Under the pieces are notes generated by a model. It was not told where the DNA came from. It searched no databases and saw only the letters and a list, made by a program, of their open reading frames with translations. The translations under genes were made by a program, and so were the position numbers. DNA of 64,000 bases, taken from contig NZ_JAOXSR010000001.1 of assembly GCF_026163685.1 (NCBI RefSeq), positions 496,001 to 560,000 on the forward strand, in the 5' to 3' direction. Origin of the DNA: Oerskovia flava (GTDB taxonomy: Bacteria; Actinomycetota; Actinomycetes; Actinomycetales; Cellulomonadaceae). This document shows positions 9,401 through 18,254 of this stretch, piece by piece; the first letter of the stretch is position 1; each line of letters begins with the position of its first letter.

Positions 9401-10342
9401 TCCTACGTGCAGTCGTCCACGACCGTGACCGACGCGCGCAGCATCGTCGAGGGCGCGTACGCGAAGAACTGGTCCGACTACACGCTCGAGCTGGACGCCC
9501 GCAAGCTCGCGGGCAGCGAGGGCTTCCTCGTCGGGTTCGCCGCCGGTGGGCCGAACGAGTACTACTGGTGGAACCTCGGCGGGTGGAACAACACCCGGTC
9601 GGTGCTGCAGCGCGCTTCCGGTGGCAGCGCCGCCGAGGTGCAGGCGATCGAGGGGCAGAGCATCGAGACCGGTCAGCCGTACCGGATCAAGATCGTGGTC
9701 GAGGGCTCGACGATCGAGCTCTACCTCGACGACGAGCTGCAGATGTCCTACGAGCAGCCGTCGGCGAAGTCGCTCTACCAGGTCGTCACCCACGACGAGG
9801 ACACGGGCGACATGGTCGTCAAGGTGGTCAACCCCACCGAGACCGCCGCGCGCACCACCGTCCGTCTCGACGGCGGGATCGAGGTGGCGCCCGAGGCGAC
9901 CGTGACGGAGATGGTGGGGTCGCCGTCGGACACCAACACGAAGGCCGCGCCGACGCACCTGGTGCCGGTCGAGCGCGCGTGGGACGGCGCGGGGGACGAG
10001 TTCTCGTACGAGTTCCCGGCCCACTCGATCACGTTCGTGCGGCTGCAGACCTCGGCCACGGACTCCGTGGCTCTCGACGTGACCGCGAGCAGCCGGTGCA
10101 CGGGTCCCACGGCCTACGTGGTGGTGCGTGCGGTCAACGGCGAGGACGAGGTGGCCTCTGTCCGGCTCCAGACGCCGTTCGGCAGCAAGACGTTCGCCGC
10201 CGTGGCGCCGGGCGCGAGCGCCTACCAGGCCTTCAGCACCCGCCAGCGGGCGGTGGAGGAGGGCACGGTCACGGTGACCGGGACGCTCGGGGACCGGTCG
10301 ACGTCGTACGACGTCGACCACCCGGCGGTCGACTGCACCTGA
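6422..10342 (+). CDS. Secreted multidomain GH51 alpha-L-arabinofuranosidase
   Basis: Removes terminal alpha-L-arabinofuranosyl groups from arabinan or arabinoxylan outside the cell. The 1306-residue protein has a long signal peptide (basic GRRRR at 31-35, hydrophobic to about 58, cleavage near PAAAA at 59-62). A DUF1349-like concanavalin domain follows (about 70-265), then an unassigned beta region (275-395). The GH51 barrel begins near 400 with a CBM4_9-like insert around 465-600. YIGLGNEENT gives the likely acid/base Glu763 and FLGEYAS the likely nucleophile Glu849. A second concanavalin/DUF1080-like domain starts near 957 inside the C-terminal part, and the shared Cys-bracketed module ends the protein (1214-1306). 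ATG 6422 follows GAGGAG. It is far longer than typical intracellular GH51 enzymes (about 500 residues). Confidence 0.9.
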   Translation: MSASTHHPHEPSVAPPPSPRPPRAADAHRIGRRRRQAVAGVVSASLLATGALVAGTLPAAAAEPELPEGAWIEQFDGDALGADWTVVNPASEALEVSGGALRLTSQPGDTWQSTNSARNILMLDVPDGDFTVVTRVDAPVSQVYQGAGLIAWQDMDNYVRSGLTFVGSLSPSGRAIENDVETGGVFTANEFTDRPGSTGETLRMQRAGDTLTTSFWDEPAGVWADAGAVELDFPITQVGLYALAAQDGTAHEAVFDYVALDAAPGTDQVPTGRFTLSGPAPFRYLVSTDEGLALDDERPSTTVALGATPVGEPGSDGSQPITLSVGDRPVVVDDARLTLGAEGADAATLRLTDAGGGRVVLRDATDPEAHAGLAADGALVLGGREDAVRLTITPVSSAEHEITVDTQATRTQMSDELYGVFYEDINYAADGGLYAELVRNRSFEFNNQDNGSFTGMTAWSAVNRGGASATTTVVNDAGRLNETNRNYLRLVSTGAGAGVRNAGYNTGLFVEEGADYDFSVWVRSTVAQTLTVRVEDAAGTAAFASGTVDVDGSDEWVQHDITLSAEGTTTSGRLAVLTGAAGTVNLDMVSLFPQDTWEGPVNGRSVLRKDLAEKIEAMDPRFFRFPGGCVTNVGTFRTYAESGFTDRRRTYQWKETIGPVEERATNWNFWGYNQSYGIGYLEYFLFAEDLGATPLPVVSVGANGCGSTIPEMTDPVQIARWVQDTLDLVEFANGDVDTQWGAVRAELGHPEPFDLKYIGLGNEENTRTFEANFPAFRDALEAEHPEITIISNSGPLSSGARFDELWEFNREQGVAMVDEHYYNDPSWFLENDERYDSYDREGPAVFLGEYASRGNTFANALSEAAFMTGLERNADVVKLAAYAPLLANEDYVQWSPDAIWFDNDESWGSVNYYVQTMFAENDGDEVVPSTHTGPPVADAVLDGGVFLSTWATSAAYANVRVTDNASGDVLFSDDFADGAGWEPQAGTWAVDDGSYVQSSTTVTDARSIVEGAYAKNWSDYTLELDARKLAGSEGFLVGFAAGGPNEYYWWNLGGWNNTRSVLQRASGGSAAEVQAIEGQSIETGQPYRIKIVVEGSTIELYLDDELQMSYEQPSAKSLYQVVTHDEDTGDMVVKVVNPTETAARTTVRLDGGIEVAPEATVTEMVGSPSDTNTKAAPTHLVPVERAWDGAGDEFSYEFPAHSITFVRLQTSATDSVALDVTASSRCTGPTAYVVVRAVNGEDEVASVRLQTPFGSKTFAAVAPGASAYQAFSTRQRAVEEGTVTVTGTLGDRSTSYDVDHPAVDCT

Positions 10343-10400
10343 CCCGGCGTGATCATGCCCGCCTGGCCGGGCACGACTGATCAGGCCTGACCGCGTGTGA

Positions 10401-10443
10401 CCCGTGGCCCGGGCGGCCCCTCCGGGGGCCTCCGGGCCACGGG
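10401..10443 (+). terminator. Terminator after GH51 gene
   Basis: Outer stem CCCGTGGCCCGG (10401-10412) with CCGGGCCACGGG (10432-10443), plus an inner GGCCCC/GGGGCC stem (10415-10420 and 10425-10430). This two-tier GC hairpin lies 59 bp after the stop. Confidence 0.7.
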
Positions 10444-10477
10444 CTCCGCGCGGATCTTCTCGGTCCGATTCGATATC

Positions 10478-10489
10478 GGTATCGCTAAC
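10478..10489. promoter_or_regulatory. Degenerate LacI-type operator upstream of GH43 gene
   Basis: GGTATCGCTAAC keeps the central CGCTAAC of operator 1 but has lost the outer TGTGA arm. It sits in the same relative place (before a secreted arabinanase gene), so weaker regulation by the same repressor is possible. Confidence 0.35.
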
Positions 10490-10642
10490 GATCTCGAACC
10501 AGAGGGGGGCTCTCCGAGGAAGCCGCCCCGAGAGGAGGTGAGAGCCCGCGGGAGGGCTACGCGCGATCACCCTGACCCGGCCCGGCACGACCGAGCGCCG
10601 GTGGCAGGGCGCAGACGATGGACAGAACACCAGGAGGAACTG

Positions 10643-13063
10643 ATGGAGAGTCAACGTGGACGACGACGTCGTCTTCGAGGGACCGTGGCCGCGGCAGCGG
10701 TCGCGACACTGCTGACGGCGTCGTTCGCGGCGCTGCCGTCGTACGCCGCGGACGAGGAGCTCGTCGTCAACGGCGGCTTCGAGGACGGGACGACGGGCTG
10801 GTTCGTCAACGACGGGAACGCGACGGACGCCGGTGTGCTCTCGACCACCGACGACGCGTTCTCCGGTGCGGCCGCCGCGCTCACCACCGAGCGGGCGACG
10901 ACCGGGTCGGGACCGATGCAGGACCTCAGCGGCCTGGTCCAGGCGGGGGAGGCCTACGAGCTCAGCGCCCGCATCAGGTACGACGCCGCGGACGCCCCCG
11001 CGACGAAGGAGTTCTTCGCCACGATGCACTACGGCGGGAGCAGCTACACGAACCTCGTGAGCGTCGTCGCGACGAAGGGGCAGTGGGCACTGATGGAGGG
11101 GACCTTCACGATCCCCGCGGCGCAGGACGTGACGACCGCGCGGCTGTTCTTCGAGACGCCGTGGACGGCCAACCCGTCGGCCGACCCCGGCACGCACCTC
11201 ATGGACTTCACCCTCGACGACGTGTCGGTGGTGGGCGCTCCGCCGCCGCCACCCGCGTCGCGGACGATCGAGGTCCTGGGCAAGGTCCCGGGGGAGCACA
11301 ACCCGCTCGTCTCGCACAAGTTCGGTGCGGACGGCTTCGGGTTCGTCGAGGACGGTCGGGTCTACATGTACCTGACCAACGACACGCAGGGGTACGCGCC
11401 GGACCCGGTCACCGGGATCTCGCCGCAGATCAACTACGGGGACATCAACCAGATCACCCTCATCTCCTCGGAGGACCTGGTGAACTGGACCGACCACGGT
11501 GAGATCCAGGTGGCAGGCCCTGACGGCGTGGCCCCCTTCACGAACAACTCGTGGGCTCCCGGCTTCGCCAAGAAGGTCGTCGACGGCGTGGAGAAGTACT
11601 TCCTCTACTACGCCAACGGCGGCGGCTCGAGCAACGTCCTCACGGGCGAGTCCCCGCTCGGGCCGTGGGCGAGCGAGCGGACGAGCACGCTCGTCAACGC
11701 GAGCACCCCGGGCGTCGAGGGTGTCGCCTGGCCCTTCGACCCGGCGCCGTTCGTCGACGACGACGGCACGGGCTACCTCTACTTCGGTGGCGGCCCGGCG
11801 TCGACGAGCATGCCCGCGGCGGAGCGCTTCAACAACCCGAAGAACATCCGCGCGATCGAGCTCGGCGACGACATGGTCTCCACGACGGGGTCGGCCGTCG
11901 TGGTGGACGCCCCGGTGGCGTTCGAGGCCGCGCACGTGTTCGAGCGGGAGGGCATCTACTACCTGTCCTACTCGTCGCACTTCGGCGGGAGCGACTTCGG
12001 TGGCAACCAGACGCCTCTGCCCGGGTACCCGGGTGGTGGGCAGATCGGCTACATGATGTCCGACGACCCCATGACGTGGCCGAAGGAGACCTACGCGGGC
12101 GTCCTGTTCCCCAACCAGTCCCAGTTCTTCGGGGCCGGGACCGGGGGCAACAACCACCAGTCCGTGTTCGAGCTCGACGGGAAGTTCTACTTCACCTACC
12201 ACGCGCCGACGCTCAATAAGCGGATCAACGGGAACACGACCCAGGGGTATCGCAGCCCGCACATCCAGGAGCTGACGTTCGACGAGGACGGCACCATCCA
12301 GCAGGTCGTCGGGGACTTCGCCGGCCCGGAGCAGGTCAGGGACCTCGACCCGTACCGGGTGATCGAGGCCGAGACCTTCGCGTGGCAGCAGGGTCTGGCC
12401 ACCGCGAAGGTCGAGGGTGGTTCCGCGCAGTTCGGGGACGGCGCCCCGAACCTGGTGGTCCGTGACGTCGACGACGGCGACTGGTCGGCGCTGTCGTCGG
12501 TGGACCTCGGGGCGGACGGCGCGGGGAGCGTCACCGCGCGCGTCAAGCCGCTCGTCGAGGGTGGCCGGATCGAGGTCCGGCTGGACGACCGCACCGCACC
12601 GGTGGTGGGGACGATCCCGCTCGACACCGCGGTCGGGGAGTGGGCGGAGATCACCGCCGAGCTGGACGGCGCGACCGGGGTGCGGGACGTGTACTTCACG
12701 TTCAGCGGCCCGGCCGGTCAGGACCTCGTCGAGGTCGACACCTGGCAGTTCGCACCGGCGGAGGCGGGTGCGTCCGTGGACCTGTCCGTCACGGCCGAGG
12801 CCCGCTGCGTGGCGGGCAAGGCGTACCTCGCGGTGCGTGCCACGAACGACGACGCCGCCGCGGTCGACGTCGTGCTGTCGACGCCGTACGGCAGCCGGGT
12901 CTTCACGGAGGTCGCGCCGGGCAAGGGCGCGTACCAGTCGTTCCCGGCGCGGACGGCGTCCGTCCCTGCGGGTGTGGCGTCGGTGACGGGTACGTCGACG
13001 CTCGACGGCGAGGAGGTGACCACGACGTTCGAGACCCCCTTCGAGGCAGCCGGCTGCAGCTGA
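10643..13063 (+). CDS. Secreted CBM4_9-GH43-CBM6 arabinofuranosidase/arabinanase
   Basis: Predicted extracellular hydrolase of arabinose-containing polysaccharide, 806 residues. The signal peptide runs to about residue 33 (SYAAD). A CBM4_9-type module opens with ELVVNGGFEDG (35-190). A five-bladed GH43 domain spans about 205-535. Candidate catalytic residues are Asp230 (base, in FGADGFGF), Asp366 (pKa modulator, in WPFDPAPF) and Glu428 (acid, in FEAAHVF). A CBM6-type module starts at RVIEAETFAW (about 571), and the shared terminal module occupies 711-806. The ATG at 10643 follows CAGGAGGAAC. GH43 covers arabinofuranosidases, arabinanases and xylosidases; arabinose activity is inferred from the locus. 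Confidence 0.88.
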   Translation: MESQRGRRRRLRGTVAAAAVATLLTASFAALPSYAADEELVVNGGFEDGTTGWFVNDGNATDAGVLSTTDDAFSGAAAALTTERATTGSGPMQDLSGLVQAGEAYELSARIRYDAADAPATKEFFATMHYGGSSYTNLVSVVATKGQWALMEGTFTIPAAQDVTTARLFFETPWTANPSADPGTHLMDFTLDDVSVVGAPPPPPASRTIEVLGKVPGEHNPLVSHKFGADGFGFVEDGRVYMYLTNDTQGYAPDPVTGISPQINYGDINQITLISSEDLVNWTDHGEIQVAGPDGVAPFTNNSWAPGFAKKVVDGVEKYFLYYANGGGSSNVLTGESPLGPWASERTSTLVNASTPGVEGVAWPFDPAPFVDDDGTGYLYFGGGPASTSMPAAERFNNPKNIRAIELGDDMVSTTGSAVVVDAPVAFEAAHVFEREGIYYLSYSSHFGGSDFGGNQTPLPGYPGGGQIGYMMSDDPMTWPKETYAGVLFPNQSQFFGAGTGGNNHQSVFELDGKFYFTYHAPTLNKRINGNTTQGYRSPHIQELTFDEDGTIQQVVGDFAGPEQVRDLDPYRVIEAETFAWQQGLATAKVEGGSAQFGDGAPNLVVRDVDDGDWSALSSVDLGADGAGSVTARVKPLVEGGRIEVRLDDRTAPVVGTIPLDTAVGEWAEITAELDGATGVRDVYFTFSGPAGQDLVEVDTWQFAPAEAGASVDLSVTAEARCVAGKAYLAVRATNDDAAAVDVVLSTPYGSRVFTEVAPGKGAYQSFPARTASVPAGVASVTGTSTLDGEEVTTTFETPFEAAGCS

Positions 13064-13100
13064 CCCGGAGCATCCCGCGCCCCACCGAAGTAGAACCACA

Positions 13101-13168
13101 GTGCGCGAGGTAGAACCGGGGTGCGCGAGGTAGAACCGGGGTACTCACCCCGGTTCTACCTCGCGCAC
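13101..13168. repeat. GTAGAACC tandem-repeat/hairpin element A
   Basis: Two identical 20-bp units (13101-13120, 13121-13140), preceded by a decayed third (13087-13100), run into a perfect inverted copy. Bases 13121-13142 pair with 13147-13168 (22 bp) around the loop ACTC. It sits 37 bp after the GH43 stop. A related element with GTAGTACC lies at 18255-18336. It may terminate transcription, but the tandem units are not explained by that. Confidence 0.85.
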
Positions 13169-13253
13169 GGGAGTTCTCCCTCGGCGGCCCAGGTCGACAT
13201 CGTTATCGACAATTGTTCGTTCTTGACCGGCTCTGTTCAAGCGCAAGGGCACA

Positions 13254-13267
13254 TGTTAGCGTTCACA
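13254..13267. promoter_or_regulatory. LacI-family operator 4 (double-GH43 promoter)
   Basis: TGTTAGCGTTCACA differs at one position from the reverse complement of operator 1 (TGTTAGCGCTCACA). It lies 68 bp before the start codon. A weaker similar sequence, GTTATCGACAAT, is at 13202-13213. Confidence 0.65.
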
Positions 13268-13334
13268 CGCGCCGGTCCAACGACGGACGGGCCGCCCGGC
13301 GAGGCTGCCGGGGCACGACGACGAGGAGTCACCG

Positions 13335-16300
13335 ATGACCTCACGCCACGAACCACCACCGACCCGCAGGCGGATGCCCCGCCGCGTGCTCGGCGGGCTG
13401 CTCGGCCTGACGCTCACCGCGCCGCTGCTGACCGCCCCCGCCACGGCCGCTCCCGCACCGACCCTCCAGCTCGCCGCCGCACCGTCGGACGGCCTGAGAC
13501 TGTGGCTGCCGCTCGACGAGACCGAGGGGACCGTCGCGCACGACGAGTCCGGCAACGGGCTCGACGCGACGCTCACGGGGGCCGGCGGAGGCTGGCGCGC
13601 GGGCCAAGGGCTCGAGTTCGGCGGGAGCAACCACGTCGAGCTGGTCGACGATCTCCTCGCGGACCTCGACGCCGTGACCGTCAGCGCCGACGTCTGGATC
13701 GACACGTCCCTGACCGGGAACTACTTCTTCTACAACCTCGGCAACGCCGCCGTCGGCACCCCGCAGTCCGGGACCGGCTACCTCTTCTCCACCGGGAACG
13801 CGAACTACCGCGCGACGATCTCCGACGTCGCGTGGGGCCGCGAGCAGAACACGGTCAAGGCACCCGCCGGCGCCCTCGCGCGCGGCGTGTGGAAGACCGT
13901 CACCTACACGCTCGCCGACGGCACCGCGCGCCTCTACGAGGACGGCGCGCAGGTCGGCGAGAACGCCGCGGTGACGCACACGCCCGGCGCGATCGGCGGG
14001 GGCAGCACGACCGCCAACTTCCTCGGGAAGTCCGCGTACGCCGCGGACGGCCTCTTCAAGGGCCGCATGAAGGACTTCCGCCTCTACGAGCGCGCCCTGA
14101 GCGCGCAGGAGGTCGCCGACGTCGCGGCCGACGCCGCGGCAGGCGCCGTCACCGCGGACGCCGCCGCGCTCGACCTCGGTGACACCAGCGCCGTCGTCGC
14201 CGACCTCGCGCTGCCTGCTCGGGGCGCCGGTGGCTCGGCGGTCGCGTGGGAGTCCTCCGACACGTCGGTCGTCGCTACGGACGGCCGGGTGACCCGCCCG
14301 GCGGAGAACCCCACGACCGTCACGCTCACCGCGACCGTCACCCTCCGGGGCGCGTCCGAGACCCGCACGTTCGACGTCACGGTCCTCCCGGGCGAGGCCG
14401 GGGGTGACGACCAGGTGACGGTCGACGCCGCAGCGGCGGCCCTCGAGGTGACGAACCTCGACGACGTCCGCGGACACCTCACGCTGCCCACCACCGGTCT
14501 CGACGGCACGAGCGTGACCTGGGCTGCGTCGTCGGGCACCATCACGCCCACGGGCGAGGTGACCCGGCCCGCGCACGGTGAAGAGGCCGAGACCGTGACC
14601 CTCACCGCGACCGTGACGCTGGGCGACGCGGTCGTCGAGCGGACGTTCGAGGCCCACGTGCCGCCCTTGCCGCAGGACGAGGAGCTCGAGGGCTACCTCT
14701 TCTCCTACTTCATCGGCGAGGGCACGGCCGACGGCGAGCAGGTCTACTTCGGGCTCAGCAAGGGCAACGACCCGCTGCGCTACATCGACCTCAACGACAA
14801 CCAGCCGGTGCTGACCTCCGAGCTGGGCGACGAGGGCCTGCGCGACCCGTTCATCATCCGCTCTCCCGAGGGCGACAAGTTCTACCAGATCGCGACCGAC
14901 CTCAAGGTGCACGGCTCGTGGGACTGGGACGGGTTCCAGCGCCGGGGGTCCAAGTCGATCATGGTCTGGGAGTCCACCGACCTCGTGAACTGGACGGACC
15001 AGCGGCTCGTGCAGGTCTCGCCCGAGAACGCGGGCAACACGTGGGCACCCGAGGCGTACTACGACGAGACGATCGGCGCGTACGTCGTGTTCTGGGCGTC
15101 CAAGCTCTACGCCGAGGACGACCCGAACCACACCGGCAACACCTACAACCGCATGATGTACTCCACGACGCGGGACTTCGTGACGTTCACGGACCCGCAG
15201 GTGTGGGTCGACCCGGGCTACTCGGTCATCGACTCCACGGTCATGCTGCACGACGGTGAGTACTACCGGTTCACGAAGGACGAGCGGAACAACACCTCGA
15301 GCACGCCCTGCTCGAAGTTCATCATCGGGGAGAAGTCGTCCGAGCTGCGCTCGACCGACTACGAGTTCATCACCGACTGCATCGGCAGGGCGAACTCGCT
15401 CGGCGCGGGGATCAACCAGGGCGAGGGCCCGACGATCTTCAAGTCGAACACCGAGGAGAAGTGGTACATGTTCATCGACGAGTTCGGTGGACGAGGCTAC
15501 GTGCCCTTCGAGACCACCGACCTCGACGCGGCCGAGTGGAAGATGTCCACCGGCTACGAGATGCCGTCGCGCCCGCGCCACGGCACGGTGCTCCCGGTGA
15601 CGCAGGCCGAGTACGACCGCCTGCTCCAGACGTACCAGCCCGACGCGTTCGTCGAGGCCGTGGACGACGTCGAGGTCACGGTCCAGGTCGGGTCCGCGCC
15701 CGTCCTCCCGTCGAGCGTGACCGCCCGTTTCGCGGACGGGTCCACGGGTCCGGCCGACGTCACGTGGGACGCCGTCGACGCGGCGTCGTTCGCGCAGGCC
15801 GGCGTGTTCGTCGTCGAGGGGTCGCTGGGCGGCGGTGTGAGCGTCCGCGCCCGCGCGGTCGTCACGGTGACCGACGACGTCGTCCCCGTCGAGGGCCTGA
15901 GCGTCACGCCCGCCTCGGCGCAGGTGGGTATCGGGGGGACCCGGCAGCTGGTCGCGACGGTCAGCCCGGCGAACGCCACGGCGCGCGCCATCACGTGGGC
16001 GTCGGAGGACCCCGACGTCGTCACGATCTCGGCCGACGGCCTCGTCACGGGCGTCGGCGAGGGCACCGCGATGGTCACCGCGACCACCGCCGACGGCGAG
16101 CACACCGTGTACGTGGCGGTCGAGGTCACGGCCGACGTGCCCGGGCTGGTCGTGCGCTACGCGCTCGACGAGACGAGCGGCACGTCCGCGGCGAACTCCG
16201 CCCCGGGCAGCAGCTTCGGCGCGGCCGCGCTCGTCAACGGCGCCGCGTTCACCGGCGACGAGGGGGTGGCGCTCGACGGCACGAACGACTACGTCGACCT

Positions 16301-18242
16301 GCCGGACCACGTGCTCGCCGGGCTGACCGACATCTCGGTGAGCCTCGACGTGAAGATCGCCGCGGCGCAGGCCACGCCGTACTTCATCTACGGGATGGGC
16401 AACACGAGCGGGACCACCGGGGACGGGTACCTGTTCACGACCGGCAACGCGTACCGGACCTCGATCGCCACGGGCAACTGGTCGACCGAGCAGACCGTCA
16501 CGAAGGGGTCGAACCTCGACCGCGGGGTCTGGAAGCACCTGACCTACACGCTCGAGGGCACGACCGCCACGCTCTACGAGGACGGCGTCCAGGTCGGGCG
16601 TCAGACGGGTGTGACGATCAACCCGCAGGACATCGGTGGCGGGTCGACTCTCGCCAACTACATCGGCCGCTCGGTGTACACCGGCGACCGGTACCTGCAG
16701 GGCAACGTCCGCGACTTCCGGATCTACGACCGCGCGCTCACGGCCGACGAGGTCGCTGCCGTCGGGGCGGACCACACCGCGGTGACGGGCGCCGAGCTCG
16801 ACACGCTGAAGGTCCCGGCGGTCGTGCACGCGGCGAGCTCGACGGTCACCCTCCCGGTCGAGCCCGGGACGGACCTCACGGCGCTCGCGCCGGAGCTCAC
16901 GGTCTCGGCGCTGGCGACGGTGACCCCGGCGAACGGGTCGGTGCAGGACTTCACCGACCCGGTCGAGTACACCGTGGCGGGCCCGGGCGGAGCGTCGCGC
17001 ACGTGGTCCGTCCAGGCGAAGATCATGAACAGTCCTTCGTTGCCGGGCCTGTACGCCGACCCGAACATCGTCCAGTTCGGCGACACGTTCTACATCTACG
17101 CGACGTCGGACGGGTACGCCGGCTGGGGTGGCAAGGAGTTCTACGTCTGGAAGTCCAGCGACCTCGTCGACTGGGAGCGCTCGGAGGAGCCGTTCCTCAC
17201 GCTCGACGGTGCGAACGGGAACGTCCCGTGGGCGACCGGCAACGCGTGGGCCCCGACGATCGCGGAGCGGGAGGGGAAGTACTACTTCTACTTCTCGGGC
17301 CACAACCCGACGTACAACCGCAAGACCATCGGTGTCGCGGTCGCGGACAGCCCCGAGGGCCCGTTCACGGCCGAGCCGACGGCGATGATCACCAACGGAG
17401 AGTCGATCGCGTCGGGTCAGGCCATCGACCCCGCCACGTTCCACGACCCCGAGACGGGCAAGTACTGGCTCCTGTGGGGCAACGGCGGGCCGACGAACGG
17501 CCCGGTCATGGCCGAGCTGAACGACGACATGACGTCGATCAAGCAGGACACCCTGCGCCGGATCCCCGGCCTGACGGGCTTCCGCGAGGGCCTGTTCGTC
17601 AACCTGCGTGGCGGGCTCTACCACCTCACGTACTCGATCGACGACACCGGCTCGGAGAACTATCGGGTCGGGTACGCCACGGCGACCAGCATGGAGGGGC
17701 CGTGGACCTATCGCGGCGTCATCCTCGAGAAGGACGCGACGCAGGGTCTCCTCGGGACCGGGCACAGCTCGATCCTCAACGTCAAGGGTACGGACGACTG
17801 GTACATCGCGTACCACCGCTTCGCGATGCCCGGTGGCAACGGCACGAACCGCGAGACGACGATCGATCGCCTCACGTTCGGCGAGGACGGGCTCATGCTC
17901 CCCGTCACCCCGACCCTCGAGGGGGTGCAGCCGCTCGATGCGGCGCCGCAGCCCGAGGTGGAGATGACGGTCGAGGTGGCACCCCGCTGCGTCGCAGGCC
18001 GCGTCTACCTCGCGGTGAGCGCGACCAACGCCGGGGACGTGCCGGCGACGATCACGCTCGCGACGCCGTTCGGTTCCCGGACGGTGGCGGACGTCGCGCC
18101 GGGCAAGGTCGCCTACCAGGCGTTCACGACGCGCTCGGCGAGTCTGACGGCCGGCACGGCGACGGTCGCCGCGACGGCCCTCCTCGACGGCGAGGAGGTC
18201 ACGACCGTTCGGGACGTCGAGTACGACGCCTCGACCTGCTGA
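13335..18242 (+). CDS. Giant secreted enzyme with two GH43-type domains
   Basis: Predicted extracellular arabinan-degrading enzyme of 1635 residues. Order of parts: signal peptide (to about 45), LamG-like domain (51-265), two atrophied Ig-like repeats (275-440), first GH43-type domain (449-775, with GLRDPF and NTWAPEA), Big_4-like (780-850), Big_2-like (850-935, VEGLSVTPAS), second LamG (936-1145), a DUF5018-like segment (1149-1230), second GH43 domain (1231-1535, with GLYADPN and GNAWAPT), and the shared C-terminal module (1543-1635). ATG 13335 follows ACGAGGAG. The N-terminal half is a paralogue of the next gene. The second LamG looks closer to the LamG of the next gene than to the first LamG here, pointing to domain shuffling. 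Whether the first GH43-type domain is active is uncertain because its N-terminal general-base Asp is not obvious. Confidence 0.88.
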   Translation: MTSRHEPPPTRRRMPRRVLGGLLGLTLTAPLLTAPATAAPAPTLQLAAAPSDGLRLWLPLDETEGTVAHDESGNGLDATLTGAGGGWRAGQGLEFGGSNHVELVDDLLADLDAVTVSADVWIDTSLTGNYFFYNLGNAAVGTPQSGTGYLFSTGNANYRATISDVAWGREQNTVKAPAGALARGVWKTVTYTLADGTARLYEDGAQVGENAAVTHTPGAIGGGSTTANFLGKSAYAADGLFKGRMKDFRLYERALSAQEVADVAADAAAGAVTADAAALDLGDTSAVVADLALPARGAGGSAVAWESSDTSVVATDGRVTRPAENPTTVTLTATVTLRGASETRTFDVTVLPGEAGGDDQVTVDAAAAALEVTNLDDVRGHLTLPTTGLDGTSVTWAASSGTITPTGEVTRPAHGEEAETVTLTATVTLGDAVVERTFEAHVPPLPQDEELEGYLFSYFIGEGTADGEQVYFGLSKGNDPLRYIDLNDNQPVLTSELGDEGLRDPFIIRSPEGDKFYQIATDLKVHGSWDWDGFQRRGSKSIMVWESTDLVNWTDQRLVQVSPENAGNTWAPEAYYDETIGAYVVFWASKLYAEDDPNHTGNTYNRMMYSTTRDFVTFTDPQVWVDPGYSVIDSTVMLHDGEYYRFTKDERNNTSSTPCSKFIIGEKSSELRSTDYEFITDCIGRANSLGAGINQGEGPTIFKSNTEEKWYMFIDEFGGRGYVPFETTDLDAAEWKMSTGYEMPSRPRHGTVLPVTQAEYDRLLQTYQPDAFVEAVDDVEVTVQVGSAPVLPSSVTARFADGSTGPADVTWDAVDAASFAQAGVFVVEGSLGGGVSVRARAVVTVTDDVVPVEGLSVTPASAQVGIGGTRQLVATVSPANATARAITWASEDPDVVTISADGLVTGVGEGTAMVTATTADGEHTVYVAVEVTADVPGLVVRYALDETSGTSAANSAPGSSFGAAALVNGAAFTGDEGVALDGTNDYVDLPDHVLAGLTDISVSLDVKIAAAQATPYFIYGMGNTSGTTGDGYLFTTGNAYRTSIATGNWSTEQTVTKGSNLDRGVWKHLTYTLEGTTATLYEDGVQVGRQTGVTINPQDIGGGSTLANYIGRSVYTGDRYLQGNVRDFRIYDRALTADEVAAVGADHTAVTGAELDTLKVPAVVHAASSTVTLPVEPGTDLTALAPELTVSALATVTPANGSVQDFTDPVEYTVAGPGGASRTWSVQAKIMNSPSLPGLYADPNIVQFGDTFYIYATSDGYAGWGGKEFYVWKSSDLVDWERSEEPFLTLDGANGNVPWATGNAWAPTIAEREGKYYFYFSGHNPTYNRKTIGVAVADSPEGPFTAEPTAMITNGESIASGQAIDPATFHDPETGKYWLLWGNGGPTNGPVMAELNDDMTSIKQDTLRRIPGLTGFREGLFVNLRGGLYHLTYSIDDTGSENYRVGYATATSMEGPWTYRGVILEKDATQGLLGTGHSSILNVKGTDDWYIAYHRFAMPGGNGTNRETTIDRLTFGEDGLMLPVTPTLEGVQPLDAAPQPEVEMTVEVAPRCVAGRVYLAVSATNAGDVPATITLATPFGSRTVADVAPGKVAYQAFTTRSASLTAGTATVAATALLDGEEVTTVRDVEYDASTC

Positions 18243-18254
18243 CCACGCCGAAGC

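Larger units (their letters stand above)
10343..10642 (+). other. 300-bp gap between GH51 and GH43 genes
   Basis: No gene is supported. The gap holds a strong terminator (10401-10443), a degenerate LacI-like site (10478-10489) and the leader of the GH43 gene ending in CAGGAGGAAC. Confidence 0.6.

Noticed and set aside
6425-13099. A 2224-codon open frame on the minus strand across the GH51 and GH43 genes
   Set aside because: It is antisense to two well-supported secreted enzymes, has Arg/Val/Asp-rich low-complexity composition and no recognisable domain. Long antisense frames are an artefact of high third-position GC.
13121-14182. Arg-rich 353-codon frame starting in repeat element A
   Set aside because: It overlaps the signal peptide and LamG region of the double-GH43 gene out of frame and has only low-complexity Arg/Ala sequence.
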